The notes under the pieces: model-generated
What the model saw: the letters and a program-made list of their open reading frames with translations, nothing else
What the model was told of the DNA's origin: nothing
Databases searched by the model: none
Source of the DNA: Apoderus coryli
Lineage: Eukaryota; Arthropoda; Insecta; Coleoptera; Attelabidae
Length of the DNA: 64,000 nucleotides
Direction: 5' to 3'
NCBI GenBank assembly: GCA_911728435.2
Contig: OU452206.1
Location: 14,910,297-14,974,296 of the forward strand
Program-made: the position numbers and the translations under genes
Shown here: positions 24,746 to 34,937 of the stretch, piece after piece
How the letters are laid out: each line of letters starts with the position of its first letter
Numbering within the stretch: position 1 is the first letter of the stretch

Positions 24746-25315
24746 GGGAGTTAAGGCAAAGCTAGTGACCTATACGTAAACGTATCTTTTGACATCTACG
24801 CATGCGCTCTTTAAATTTATGATACGTTTAACGATACGAAGGCCGTAAACATATGTACCTCTACGCGTATCGTATACTTAAACGTATTGAACCGATTGTT
24901 GTCGGAATTAAATGAACTTGTACGAATATCTAGAAAAGAACATTAAAACTCAATCTAAATTGAAAATTAAGCTAAGCTATTTTGCAATAAATACTTTATT
25001 GCTATTATTAGCAGTAGTAGTTTATTTTGTAACAATTTTTCTGTTATTGTTTATAGATATACATAATAAAATATATATGTATTTGGTTAATAATTAAAAA
25101 GACCATAATATTTACAACATAGTAAATGGAAATAGAAAAATCTAAAATAGTCTTTTTCTCAAGTAAAGTGTTATCTCTACCTTCCGCATATACGATACGT
25201 ATTGGATGGCACCTTAACTCTATTTTGAATGACTGCTTATCTAGTGTAAACATAACCAAAATCTAACGTTTACGTATGGAGATACGTATACGTCCTTGGT
25301 TTTGCCTTAACTCCC
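24746..25315. mobile_element. 570-bp MITE with 15-bp TIR and TATTA duplication
   Basis: Ends GGGAGTTAAGGCAAA (24746) and TTTGCCTTAACTCCC (25301-25315), directly flanked by TATTA on both sides (24741-24745, 25316-25320). Behind both ends are clustered words such as TACGTAAACGTATC, CGTATCGTATAC, ATACGATACGTATT and GATACGTATACG. Interior frames (24912-25097 plus, 25044-25259 minus) look incidental. TA could be the real duplication if the element is Tc1/mariner-like; the 5-bp match would suggest something else. Confidence 0.8.
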
Positions 25316-25320
25316 TATTA

Positions 25321-26249
25321 TGCTACTTTTAATCCTTGACCTCCGCATGTGCTTTGCATGTGTATACCACGTTCGCAAGAAATTCCTCAAAAATTTCTCA
25401 GATCAGATTGGCTGATGTGGCATCTCACCTATCACTCGCCCTCACTTGAAAATTTTTTTAAAAGGAACGTGAAATTTCTCACGTAACTATGTTTGTTTTA
25501 ACATTACATTCAAAATCGTGGAAAAATAGACGTTAGAAATTGCGCATTACATACTTTACATCTTCGGCAGAATAAAGTACACATATGATAAAACGGGTTG
25601 CCTACGTACACTAAACAAAAATTTTGTCGGAAATAGTATATTTATGAATATATTATGAAATAACGTAGACATTAATGATGTGATGAATGGTGAATCGCCA
25701 GATTTGGAAGCCGAGAGCTAACTAAGAATATTTAGCGCCTATTGACTATGGCTTTTTTTGGCCAAATCTGGCAAGCTTGCATTCACGAATAATTATTATG
25801 CAAGTTTTGTCATTGAAATTTGAACAATCGATACCGTACATTTTCATCCGATGGTAATATTTTTAATATAAATACAACAATAACTAGAAACTATACTAAT
25901 GTTAATAAATACCGATGTGTGATCCGATACATTGGCACTATCGTTGGCAAAGCCCAGCGGTATATCCAATCAAATATTTTGATATATCTGCTAAACGAAA
26001 TCATCGGCAATATACTCTTTAAATTTTAAGGTAATATGTTGTTATAATGAAGCGTAAATTGTCGATGTGACTATGGATATTTTTTATTCCGATATATCGA
26101 TATTTTGATAATATCGATATGGCGATGTTTTCTTTTGTCATTTGTCATCGCGTTTTTGACGTCGAATTATCATATTACTTTATTGATTTGTGAATGTTTG
26201 AAAATTGAATTGAATTATTGAAAAACGCGGAATTAACAGACATGGTAAT
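25321..26249. other. Interior of the 23.9-27.2 kb element, no gene
   Basis: The only clear structure is a short inverted pair, CGCCAGATTTGG (about 25693) and CCAAATCTGGCAAG (about 25762). It may be another small foldback insertion of about 100 bp. No coding signal. Confidence 0.4.
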
Positions 26250-26670
26250 AATATTATACCTATGGGAAATGCAAAGAAAGAGCAAATCGGGCGGCAGTGG
26301 AATACCGGAGACGTTTTCCAAATAGGAAAGACATGCCTAATCTAATCCTCGCACATTTGTAAATGTTGTAAGTACAACGTTTGTGAGATAGTGGTACATT
26401 GCAAGCTCAAACGGGTGGACAAGGAGGACAAAATAATTTAGAACATGTAGTGGCTGTACTAAATTTAATAGAGGAGGAACCCTCCATAAGTACTACGGAG
26501 ATTGCAAAAAGATTGGGAATATCTCAGAACAAGGAGGATTCTGAAGGAGAACGGGTTTCAACCGTATCACATACAAAAGATACAGTCACTAGAAGTAGTT
26601 CAGTGATTAAGCGCATAAACAAGTGTGGTGAAGTTAACGGTGGCCTCTTTGAACATTTGCTGTTGTAGTG
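26250..26670 (+). pseudogene. Tc1/mariner-like transposase N-terminal relic
   Basis: Read across frames, the plus strand gives MGNAKK, NRAAVEYRRRFPNRKD, then in a later frame NNLEHVVAVLNLIEEEPSIS followed by TTEIAKRLGISQ. These are the paired helix-turn-helix regions of the transposase family that also occurs at 38.9 kb ([20 protein letters not shown]). After LGISQ the reading diverges; the catalytic DDE half is absent, so only a deletion derivative remains inside the 23864-27205 element. Confidence 0.65.
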
Positions 26671-27205
26671 CTTTGAAGTACTAGTGTTATTTACATTTGT
26701 GTGTTTTTGTTGCCCTTTGGGGTTTTCCTAACGGATGGGATCCACCTTGTGATCGTCGGGCTAAGTACCTGACATTAAACAAGAAGAGTGGACGAGGTAA
26801 ATCAAGCGGTCCCCAGGAAGTTCAATCATCAAATCATGGCGGCATGCCATGGCATGTTAGACCTATCCGAAAGGTAGGAGCTTACATATTATTTGATATT
26901 TCGCATGATTGAAGTCACATAATCATCTACATTTTCTAAATAAGTTTTTTACTTTAAATGCTCGGTAAATCGATACACTTGGCAACATGGCGCTGTATCA
27001 TAACCTTTAAGCTAATGTCTAATTTAAACTTCAGTTGGGCAGGCGTTCATAGGCGTCGTAAAAAGGGAGTTTAACATGATTTACAAAAAAATGATTTTCA
27101 GACTTAATAAGAATGTTGGAAATTTTTTGAAAGCCGATTCTGTTAAATCTTATTTTTCTCTACCTCTAGTTAAAATTTTTGTACTGAGTGATAGTTCACC
27201 CTGTA

Positions 27206-27917
27206 TACAGGGTGAGTCACCCTAGACGCGTCGGTCTACTGTGGCAAAACTATTCAGATTTTTACAATTCTTTCAACGTCTCATTTTGTAGGACTACATT
27301 CTAAACTGGGTGCCATTTATACAGGGTGTTACATTATCCAGTAGCAAATCTTACGTTTTTTTTAAATGGAACACCCTAGATATTATTTTTGCTTTCGATT
27401 CAGACATCTTATTAAATTATTTTGATATAAGGTTTGTTTGCTCTAAAATGCATCGTTAACTAGATATTAATTTTAAAAGTCAAAAAACATTCCCCATTAT
27501 AAGCCATTTTTTATAGTTACGCCAATGCGGTTTGCAAATAGTAGGTATTTGATAAGATGTACAACATCCTGTAGTAAAATAATCCATTACACATTGGTTC
27601 GAAAAGCTACCCAATATACAGGGTGATGACATTTTGCAAACCCATAAAAATTTTAATTTTTTTCAAATGGCACAAATGTTCAAAGTTCAAAAACGGCTAG
27701 AGTTAGTTTAATTTTGAAAGCACCATTTAAAAGATGTTTAAATTGTACAACTTTTTTCTAATTTAACCGACATTGTAACTCGACGGTTTCCAAGATTTCA
27801 ATGCTATTCCATTCTTATTATAGATACAGTGGATAACATATATTATTAGTCTTCTTATACAACAGGTAGGTAGGTACTAATGATATGATGTGATTTTACA
27901 TATTCTGCGAATAAAAA
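27206..27917. other. Cluster of MITE tips upstream of the truncated cuticle gene
   Basis: TACAGGGTG occurs three times (27206, 27320, 27617), with an internal AAATGGAACACCCTA at about 27363 that looks like the far end of one unit. No open frame of note. Confidence 0.45.
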
Positions 27918-27926
27918 TATAAAAGG
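27918..27926 (+). promoter_or_regulatory. TATA box of the truncated RR-1 gene
   Basis: TATAAAAGG lies 89 bases before the ATG at 28007. The same box (TATAAAAG) stands at the equivalent place, about 100 bases before the ATG, in the inverted paralogue (40921-40928, minus). The sequence between box and ATG is also recognisably shared (GAATCTCAAAATAATCG, then CGAAATTC). Confidence 0.7.
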
Positions 27927-28422
27927 AATGAATCTCAAAATAATCGTTATTTTTCGTTTGGTAGTAAGTAAGTACAATTATTATGCTGTTCGAAATTCAT
28001 AAAAAAATGAATAAAATATACATTTTGGTGAGTTGATATATTATTTTTTAATTAATTAACTAATAGTGAGTGCAGGATCTGTTGTGCAAACAAAATTATA
28101 AATATAGGTTTGGCTGCCAGGCATAATAGAACTGGAAATTAATTTGTTGTTAAGATAATATTGAATAATTATTCATTGATTTAATAGAATAGAACCTAAA
28201 TCATTTAGCATCTTAAGAAAAGCAATACTAAGCCTTAATTTACTCAGAATCTTTACTGAATTCTACGAGTATAAGGAATTATTAAATCACTCTTTTTTTG
28301 AAAATTCTAGGAGAAACTCAGATATCACCCAAAATATGCGAGGATAAAAGTGTCAAAGATCCTGTGATAGCTAACTAAGCAGGCAAGCCTCTGTAGGTAC
28401 TCCTCATTCAGCTACTTTAGTA

Positions 28423-29432
28423 TACAAGGTGTTTCAGAAAAACATGGCCAAAATTTGTGAGCGAATTGGGGACATCTAATCATGAAAAAAACCTAAATTG
28501 TAATTTTTCGAAAAGTTCTTATTTACAAAGATACAGGGTGTTAAAGATGACTGTCTGAGGACGATTTTTTTGAAATATTTTCGAAACGAGTAAATATGAA
28601 TCAACCAAATGTAGCAGATTTATTCACCTAGTAAAATGTCGTAAACTGACATGAAATTGAATAAAAAAGGATGACCATAGGCGGGTAAACGGGGGGATCC
28701 TTGCCTTAATTATAACCTAGCTTTTTTTCCTTGTGATTTTTATTCATTTTGTGTCAGTATCAGTGGCGGATTGTCCTATGAAGCAAGTCAAAAATGTGAT
28801 AAAATAAAGTTTTCTTCAAAAAAAAGGCATACTTCTTTTTTCTGGAAAAACTTAAAGGTTTTCGAGAAATTCAAGTTTGAAAATTTTAGGACAAAACTGG
28901 TCCTTAGTAAACAGCAATAATAAAATTATTGAAATACAGTTTGCTAACGAAAAGTTTCTTAAAATTTTATTAATGCTTTGTACTAAGGACCAGTTTTGTC
29001 CTAAAATTTTCAAACTCGAGTTTCTGGAAAACCTTTAACTTTTTCGAGAAAAAAGAAGTATGCCTTTTTATGTAGAAAACTTTATTTTATCACATTTTTG
29101 ACACAAAATGAATAAAAATCACAAGGAAAAAAAAGTTAGGTTATAATTAAGGCAAAGGTCCCCCGTTTACCCGCCTATGGTCATCCTTTTTTATTCAATT
29201 TCATGTCAGTTTACGACATTTTACTAGGTGAATAAACATGCTACATTTGGTTAATTCATCTTTACTCGTTTCGAAAATATTTCAAAAAAATCGTCCTCAG
29301 GCAGTCATTTTTAACACCCTGTATTTTTGTAAATAAGGACTTTTCGAAAAATTACAATTTAGGTTTTTTTCATGATTAGATGTCACCAATTCGCTCACAA
29401 ATTTTGGCCATGTCTTTCTGAAACACCCTGTA
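28423..29432. mobile_element. 1.0-kb foldback MITE
   Basis: Two arms of about 480 bases are near-perfect inverted copies meeting around 28930. Examples are GTGTTTCAGAAA..ACATGGCC at the left and its complement at 29403-29425, GATGACCATAGGCGGGTAAA at 28670, and its complement near 29180. Tips are TACAAGGTG (28423) and CACCCTGTA (ending 29432). Each arm contains an internal TACAGGGTGTTAAA about 110 bases in. It lies in intron 1 of the truncated cuticle gene. The unit is non-coding and would fold into one long hairpin if transcribed. Confidence 0.85.
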
Positions 29433-29534
29433 CAGTTCCATTCTTTCAAAAATGTCACAACTACCACTTCGGCTTCAGTATTTGCTTCGTCTATCTGTTC
29501 TTCATAAATTGATACATCTCCGTACATTTTCACA

Positions 29535-30110
29535 ATTTCTTCCTAATATATCACTTGGTATATTTATATTAAATAGTTTTTGTAATATTCCGTTTTATAT
29601 TTTAAAATACAGGGTGTCCCACAGTGGATGGCGTATTAGACATTTATTTATTGAGAATTGAATAGCAGATCCTTTTGTAAATTTGGTAAACGTGATCAAC
29701 GATCATAATCTACAGTTTAAAAATATTTTGGAAAAAGTGCTGTTGCCATTTCTAGTCTAAACGGGTGGCAACATCGCTATTTCAAATAGAACACCTTGTA
29801 TAGTTATCGAATTTCGAATTCCTTGTATAGTTATGAGCAAGTTTTCTTAATCCTTCCCATACCTATCTGTTTTCTTTGGTTTTTTATACGACTCTAAACT
29901 AACTTTTTTCATACGCACCGGGTATATTTTGGCGTTTTTTAAAAGAATGTAAAATTCCCTAAATTTTGATATATCACTTGGTATATTTATATTAAATAGT
30001 TTTTGCAATATTCCGTTTTATATTTTAAAATACAGGGTGTCCCATAGTGGATGGCGTATTAGACATTTATTTATTGACATTTATTTAATGAGAACTGAAT
30101 ATTTAATTAT
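29535..30110 (+). repeat. Direct repeat of about 115 bp, two copies
   Basis: ATATCACTTGGTATATTTAT starts at about 29546 and again at about 29969. Both copies run through TTCCGTTTTATATTTTAAAA to TACAGGGTGTCCCA(C/T)AGTGG and TTAGACATTTATTTATTGA, about 423 bases apart. Between them lie more MITE-like sequences (TTTCAAATAGAACACC at about 29777). Either a tandem duplication of a MITE end or two insertions of the same unit. Confidence 0.75.
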
Positions 30111-30659
30111 TAGTTACAGAATGCTGTTCCTGTGTTTATACCAATATTTGAAAATTAATCGTAAAATTTGCAGATGGTTTTTGTTGGTGTTTTTACATAT
30201 GCATCAGCTCAACGAGTTCCAGCAGCACCAAGTCCAGGTAGAGAAATTAAAATTCTCAGACAAGAATCAGATATTGGACCTGATGGTTCCTATCAGTGGA
30301 GGTAATTCTAAACATTACTATTAGTCCGCAAACTACTGAATATTTACCATGTTTTAATGCATTTAATTGTTTATTAATGTAGTTATGAGACAGAAAACGG
30401 TATATCAGCCCAGGAACAGGGCAGACTAAAAGACCCTGAAACTATGGATGTTCAAGGGTCCTACCAATACACAGCTGATGATGGAACGGTTATTCAAGTG
30501 CAATATACTGCCAACGAACTAGGATTCCAGCCAAAAGGTAATAGGTATATTAACTTTTGAACACACGTTCTAAAATATTAAATGTGTAGGTATATAGGAT
30601 AAGTTTTATCGTTACCAAAATCCAATGGGAATCCTCAGTAGTATATGATTGATTTGTAA

Positions 30660-30775
30660 ATGTTTCTTTATAGTTTAAGTTAGGTTAAGTGAGGAAGCTG
30701 CAGCTCCAACTTCGCCTTTTGTAAAATATTTTTTTTTACAATAAAGTCTTTTATTATTATTATTATTATTAAAGA
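30660..30775 (+). repeat. Retrotransposon 3' tail
   Basis: AACTTCGCCTTTTGTAAAAT runs into a stretch of T, then ACAATAAAGTCTTTTATT and an ATT microsatellite. The same tail (CTTCGCCTTTTGTAATAATT..ACAATAAAGTC) is inserted in the middle of the foldback element at 44099-44463. It has the form of the 3' end of a 5'-truncated CR1/Jockey-type copy. It lies directly behind exon 3 of the truncated cuticle gene, where exon 4 is missing. Confidence 0.6.
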
Positions 30776-30989
30776 GTAACTAGCTTTGCCTAACGTAGAC
30801 CTAATTTGATTTCCAACTACATTGATGGATGGAACTGACCTCATGAACGAGAATATAGCTGCGTATAGAATTGGCATACAAAAGAAAATAGTGGTGGTGT
30901 CTTTCTTTTTTCTAAATGAAAAACTTCGATTATGTTTTTTGATTATGTTTATTTGATCCTTTACAATTTTATTGGTCAAGTCTAGAAGA

Positions 30990-31722
30990 TTATGTCGGCC
31001 AAATGGGCGCCGTCACAATTGATTGCCATACGGGCTCGTTTTATGGCATTTTTCATCACATCGGCGAGAACTTCGGCCGACAGATTCTCGCACTCGTGTC
31101 GAATGTTGTACTTGAGGGCTTCCAGAGTCTCGTCAACACGTAAACACGGGGCTTCAAAAAACCCCACACAAAAAGTCTGAAACGCTTAAATCGGGCGATC
31201 TTGCGGGCCAGTGCAAATCGCCAAAACGAGAGATGAGGCGACCCGGGAACGCTGCCTTCAGAATATCGGTTGTGGCTCGCGCAGTGTGTTCCTTTGGTCT
31301 GTCCTGTGGGAACCACATGTCCTTTAGTCCTAATTCGTCCAATTGCAGCAGAAAAAAACTCGGTCAACATGGCCGTATAGCGCGAACCGTCCACTGTTGG
31401 CGTTTGGCCAGCGGCATTCTCGAAAAAAAATGGCCCGATGACTTCTCCAGCGTGAACAGCGCACCATGCAGTCACATTGAGCGGGTGAAATGGCTCTTCG
31501 TGCATCACTCGTGGATTTTCGGTGCCCCAGAAGCGATAGTTTTGCTTGTTCACGTACCCGCTGAGGTCTAAATGAGCCTCATGGCTCATTATGATTTTGG
31601 TTGAAAAATCGTCCACTTCTTCTTCGAGATTGAGGATGGCTTGGGCGTAGGTTACGCGCATTTGGCGGTCGGCAGGCAGCAGCTGATTCACGGACTGGAC
31701 TTTGTACGGGAACATACGCAGC
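30990..31722 (-). pseudogene. Tc1/mariner-like transposase, C-terminal half
   Basis: Catalytic half of the transposase, read in three frames. First VGLRMFPYKVQSVNQLLPAD and MSHEAHLDLSGYVNKQNYRF with WGTENPRVMHEEPFHPLNVT. After a frameshift, LKDMWFPQDRPKEHTARATT, FPGRLISRFGD and WPARSPDLSVSDF. In a third frame, VDETLEALKYNIRHECENLS to the stop near 30985. The family has Asp in the first block (S-D-E-A-H); here it is His, and the second block reads PQDRPKEH instead of QQDGA..H. With two frameshifts and a changed catalytic residue this copy is dead. Confidence 0.8.
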
Positions 31723-32461
31723 CCAACTAACAATTTAACTTTTTTAATTGCTGTAAGAACGTTTATAAAATATATTTTATAAAACATCCATTGTTTTATA
31801 AACATTTTCACAACGTTCTTACGCGCCTTATAAACACGAAAAAGGCGCAGATTTATAAAACAAATCGACTCGTTAACGGTTCTATAAATGTTGCTTGTTG
31901 CTATTATACAATAGTTTTTAGAACGTTTATAAATATCTAATAAAAATCAAATAAAACTGTTATAAAACAGTTTTATTATAGCTCTGTTACTAGAACAAAA
32001 CGACATATTTGTAGAACTACTATAAAACTGTTAAAGGATATAAACGTTTTTTAAAATACCTTTTTACACAAAATTATTTTATAATTATTATGCATTGTTG
32101 TTGGTACACATTAATAAAATCTGAACAATCATGGAGGTAAAAATAATATAAAACGCTATAATACCTACCCAATAATGAATAATAAAATAAGTCAGATAAA
32201 ATTCATCCATGAGCAGATTTGGCTGCGAAACAAAATTTACTGTTAAATATATTGTATATTATTACTAAAATTTTAATGCGCCTCGCGAATTATGTAAATT
32301 AATGAATTTAGATTTTATAAATTATATAAAAAAAATTTTTTATTGTCACTTATTGTTGAAAATAATTTTTTGGGAGATCCTTCATTATGTAATGACTGAT
32401 TCTGTATACCTTATTAGCTAAGATAATTTTACAAATTATAAAAAATATTAATTTTAAAAGT

Positions 32462-32662
32462 TTGGTCAACATGGCTAACAATTTAAAGAAACCAAAAATG
32501 GCTTCTTCCTTATACGATGCTTATAAAACAAAATTATCTCAACCCAGACGAGTATGCTCTTTAGATAGCTATTACAAAATAACTGCAGAATTGTTTTATA
32601 CAGGGGCGTATTCGTTAAAAAAATATAAATCTCATAATATTTTAAGTGCAAATAAAATGTAA
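32462..32662 (+). CDS. Small unrecognised open frame inside the nested element
   Basis: A 66-residue frame starting near VNMANNLKKPKM in an otherwise stop-rich, AT-rich element. It is basic (many Lys) with no signal peptide, membrane segment or motif I recognise. It may be a fragment of the parent transposon's protein or chance. Confidence 0.2.
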   Translation: MVNMANNLKKPKMASSLYDAYKTKLSQPRRVCSLDSYYKITAELFYTGAYSLKKYKSHNILSANKM

Positions 32663-32761
32663 TATAAAATTAATATTACCTGAAACCCCTTTGATAGCAG
32701 AAGAATGATATGATTCTTTTATATCTATCATAATATGGATACTAGCCAAAATATAAGTTGG

Positions 32762-32842
32762 TATAGTACGACACAGTTAAGAATGATACACTTTTATATG
32801 GATAGCCCATTTAAAAGCGTATATGAACTGTGTCGTACTATA
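32762..32842. repeat. Hairpin, 17-bp perfect arms
   Basis: TATAGTACGACACAGTT (32762-32778) is exactly inverted at 32826-32842, with a 47-base spacer. GGTA.../...TACC extend the pairing weakly. It lies within the nested element and could be a small foldback insertion or a functional part of it. Confidence 0.7.
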
Positions 32843-33402
32843 GATACCTATGTTTTATGTAAACGTGAAGAATTTTTTATAAACCAGTTATGGAGTAAAA
32901 AAAATATATTTCACTAAGCTTGATAATGAATAATGAAGCTAATTACAAGTATTTTTCTTGAAGTTTTATGTATTTAGTAATCGTTTGCCGTTAATTTAAA
33001 ATAAATTAATAGTAAAACAAACTAAAACAAGCTTGGAGATAAATGCTCTAAAAAATCAAAATTTAATTAAAAGGTGCTGCAAAAAATATATAAGGTAAAA
33101 TGTATAGAAATTAATCAAGTCTAGTCCTGTCTACTTGAAGTATTCGTGCTTGATACTTTGATGCTTGTCTGAGTCGCCGCCGTGTGTCGCATCGTCTCAA
33201 TATTGGAATAATAATAAAATAGTAAACAGAGTTTTACAAAACAAACTTTAACATATGTTTTATAAAAGCTTTTGATGGATTCTTATAAAACAAAATGCTT
33301 TTATAGTTACTCTCTTATTAGCTTTTACGGGAGTAATTTAAACATAACCTAAATTGAGCCCTTTGTTTATGTTATGTATGTTATAATTTATAACTGCCGT
33401 TA

Positions 33403-33561
33403 TTAAAACGGTTTGTTGAGTGTCTTTAAGAGAGTTCGAGGATCTTGAGGTAGAAAATTTGGCATGTGTTTATTGAGTATAGCAAAAAGCTTGTTTTGGG
33501 AAAAATGCGGAACATTATTTGATACTGCCCATGTTCGCATGTTTTCTCTTAGTTTTTGCAT
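33403..33561 (-). pseudogene. Relic of a transposon-encoded protein
   Basis: A 52-residue minus-strand frame with the pattern LRENMRTWAVSNNVPHF, NKLFAILNKHMP and LPQDPRTLLKT. From memory, this 'L..WA...NV.H..L..LL.IL..H.P.LP.D.RTLL.T' block is found near the N-terminus of transposase-like proteins in arthropods and Hydra (tnp2/En-Spm-like). That recall is unverified. Upstream frames are stop-ridden. It suggests the nested element is a deletion derivative of a protein-coding transposon. Confidence 0.4.
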
Positions 33562-34399
33562 TTTTTTCTAGCTCACTTGTGCTTGAAGCATGATATTGAT
33601 CACCAATTCTCTATTTCGGCTACCCGCTCACCATCTAGTAATAATTCCTCCTAAGAATTTATCAGTCTTCAAAATATTTGATGTCTTATAAATTGTCATT
33701 AATTTGATTAGATTCCATTACAGTTTGCTACTCTTTATTATAGTCACTAATGTTTTCCCTTTGATAATTTATAATATTGTAATTAATTTTCTATTAAATG
33801 CACAACTGCTTTTCGTTTGGACATTTTAAACCTGTGTATGATATAACAATAAATATCAGTTGAAAATAAATAAGACTATGTTATATATTAATTCTAGGTA
33901 ATGTTTATGACAGCATTTTAATTTTATAAAATTTGCATTGGCAACATATTTATTTTTTTATTGTTTTTAATAAAATAACTAAAAAACAATTTTTTAATTA
34001 TTAATTTGCGCACAAATTTGCTACAGCAAACAAATCGCTCTTAATAACGACAATAAAAAAACTATTTTATTATTACGAAACGTACTTTAACAGAATAATT
34101 TTATAATTGTTTTTAAAGGAACAAGTTAATCCAGACTAGTACTTTTACAAAATGCTTTTAAAACCAATTATCATTCGGAACAAATTCGTCCTATAAAAAA
34201 TATTTTATAAACGTTTATAAAACTGTTACGATATCATATTTTATAACTATTTTATTATTTTGCTGTAAAAACGTTCTTAAAACAGTTTTTCTCACAGAAA
34301 AGTTTAACACAGCAGTTTTATCACCAAACGAACCTTTAAAAAACAAAAAAGTTTTTACTAAGCGGCAATAAAATAATTATAAAATATATTAGTTCTTTA

Positions 34400-34832
34400 A
34401 GAATGTCGAATTGCTAGTTGGGAGGTCTTTGACCAAAATTTGCCTTAGGGACGTCCGGCTGATGGCTAATTGCGTGGTACGGCGTCTGGTCGATGTTTCC
34501 GGCGACAGCTCGACATCCTCGGCAACAGCGATGATATTCTCGGCAGAACGGGCGCTCCGAGGTCGGCGACTCTTGGCAGCGTCTCGTGTGGTCCCATACT
34601 CTTCAAGGTTGTTGGGCAAACGGCGCAGTGTTTGCGCAGTCGGTGTCGGATGGCCGGGGAATCGGCGACGGAATTCGCGCTGCGTCAACACTACAGACGA
34701 ATTGTTACGCAAAAAAATAGACACGATTATTCCGCGTTCTTGGGGAGTGTATCGTTCCATGGCTTGTTCAGTTGTATTCTGCATCTGACATTGACATTGG
34801 CGGCCATTTGCAAAAATGAGAGCATCTTCCAA
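34400..34832 (-). pseudogene. Tc1/mariner-like transposase, N-terminal half
   Basis: Frame from ATG at 34832: MEDALIFANGRQCQCQ, then MERYTPQERGIIVSIFLRNN, SVVLTQREFRRRFPGHPTP, AQTLRRLPNNLEEYGTT, SRRPRSARSAENI, SPETSTRRRTTQLAISRTSL and RQILVKDL. It contains the two helix-turn-helix DNA-binding regions and the GRPR-like hook (here SRRPRS). At KDL the nested element begins (TSNSTFLKN is encoded by the insertion), which truncates the protein. The rest is at 30990-31722. The divergent plus-strand frames over the same bases are shadows. Confidence 0.8.
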
Positions 34833-34937
34833 TAGGGTGACTTCTTTTGGCCGACCTTGTAGATTATTTATTTTGGTCTCTCAGTAATTATCTATTTTTG
34901 CACATTATGAGGTATATAAAGTAAATTTTGATTTTAG

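Larger units (their letters stand above)
23864..27205 (+). mobile_element. Decayed Tc1/mariner-like element, 3.3 kb
   Basis: Bounded by 37-bp inverted repeats: TACAGGGTGAACTATCACTC at 23864 and its complement ending at 27205, continuing through AGTACAAAAATTTTAAC. TA dinucleotides flank both sides (23862-23863 and 27206-27207). It contains relics of a plus-strand transposase (26250-26670) and a younger MITE (24746-25315). Near the left end an approximately 60-base segment is repeated (CTTCTTCGTTTTTGCAAAC at about 24136 and 24380). The right end abuts another TACAGGGTG tip, so it may have inserted into an existing one. Confidence 0.65.
28007..30537 (+). pseudogene. Truncated RR-1 cuticular protein gene, exons 1-3
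   Basis: Near-identical inverted copy of the gene at 35508-40825. Exon 1 (28007-28027) encodes MNKIYIL and ends at GTGAGT. Exon 2 (30174-30301) gives MVFVGVFTYASAQR, then [18 protein letters not shown] and SYQW. Exon 3 (30383-30537) gives [39 protein letters not shown] and GFQPKG, with a good GGTAATAGG donor. Over exons 2-3 only about nine residues differ from the paralogue, and the 81-base intron 2 is also very similar. The expected last exon ([10 protein letters not shown]...) is not found downstream: a retrotransposon tail and a Tc1 element follow. Read into the intron, the frame stops after seven residues. No stop lies inside exons 1-3, so the loss is recent; it might still be transcribed, possibly splicing to 34938. 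Confidence 0.75.
31724..34420. mobile_element. Nested 2.7-kb AT-rich element with TTATAAAAC arrays
   Basis: Ends CAACTAACAATTTAACTTTT (31724) and, inverted at the right, CAACTAGCAATTCGACATTC (ending 34420), an imperfect TIR of about 25 bp. The first 340 and last 350 bases are packed with words such as TTTTATAAAAC, CGTTTATAAA, CGTTCTTA and AAACAGTTTTA in both orientations; a third cluster lies near 33230-33310. The interior holds a relic frame (33403-33561, minus), a small plus-strand frame at 32462-32662 and a hairpin at 32762-32842. No target duplication is evident. Possibly a non-autonomous derivative of a larger DNA transposon; superfamily uncertain. Confidence 0.7.
30990..34857 (-). mobile_element. 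Tc1/mariner-like element split by a nested insertion
   Basis: Plus-strand 30992 reads GTCGGCCAAATGGGCG, and the far end (34845-34856) reads the inverse, TTTTGGCCGACC; GTCAC follows in both arms. These are the TIRs of a transposase element coded on the minus strand. The N-terminal half lies at 34400-34832 and the C-terminal half at 30990-31720. Between them sits an unrelated 2.7-kb element (31724-34420). Removing it would bring the two halves back together in frame at the KDL/LRMFPYKVQ position. Confidence 0.75.

Noticed and set aside
34411..34835. Plus-strand frames of 125 and 121 codons over the Tc1 N-terminal half
   Set aside because: They are antisense shadows of the minus-strand transposase frame, which has clear family motifs.
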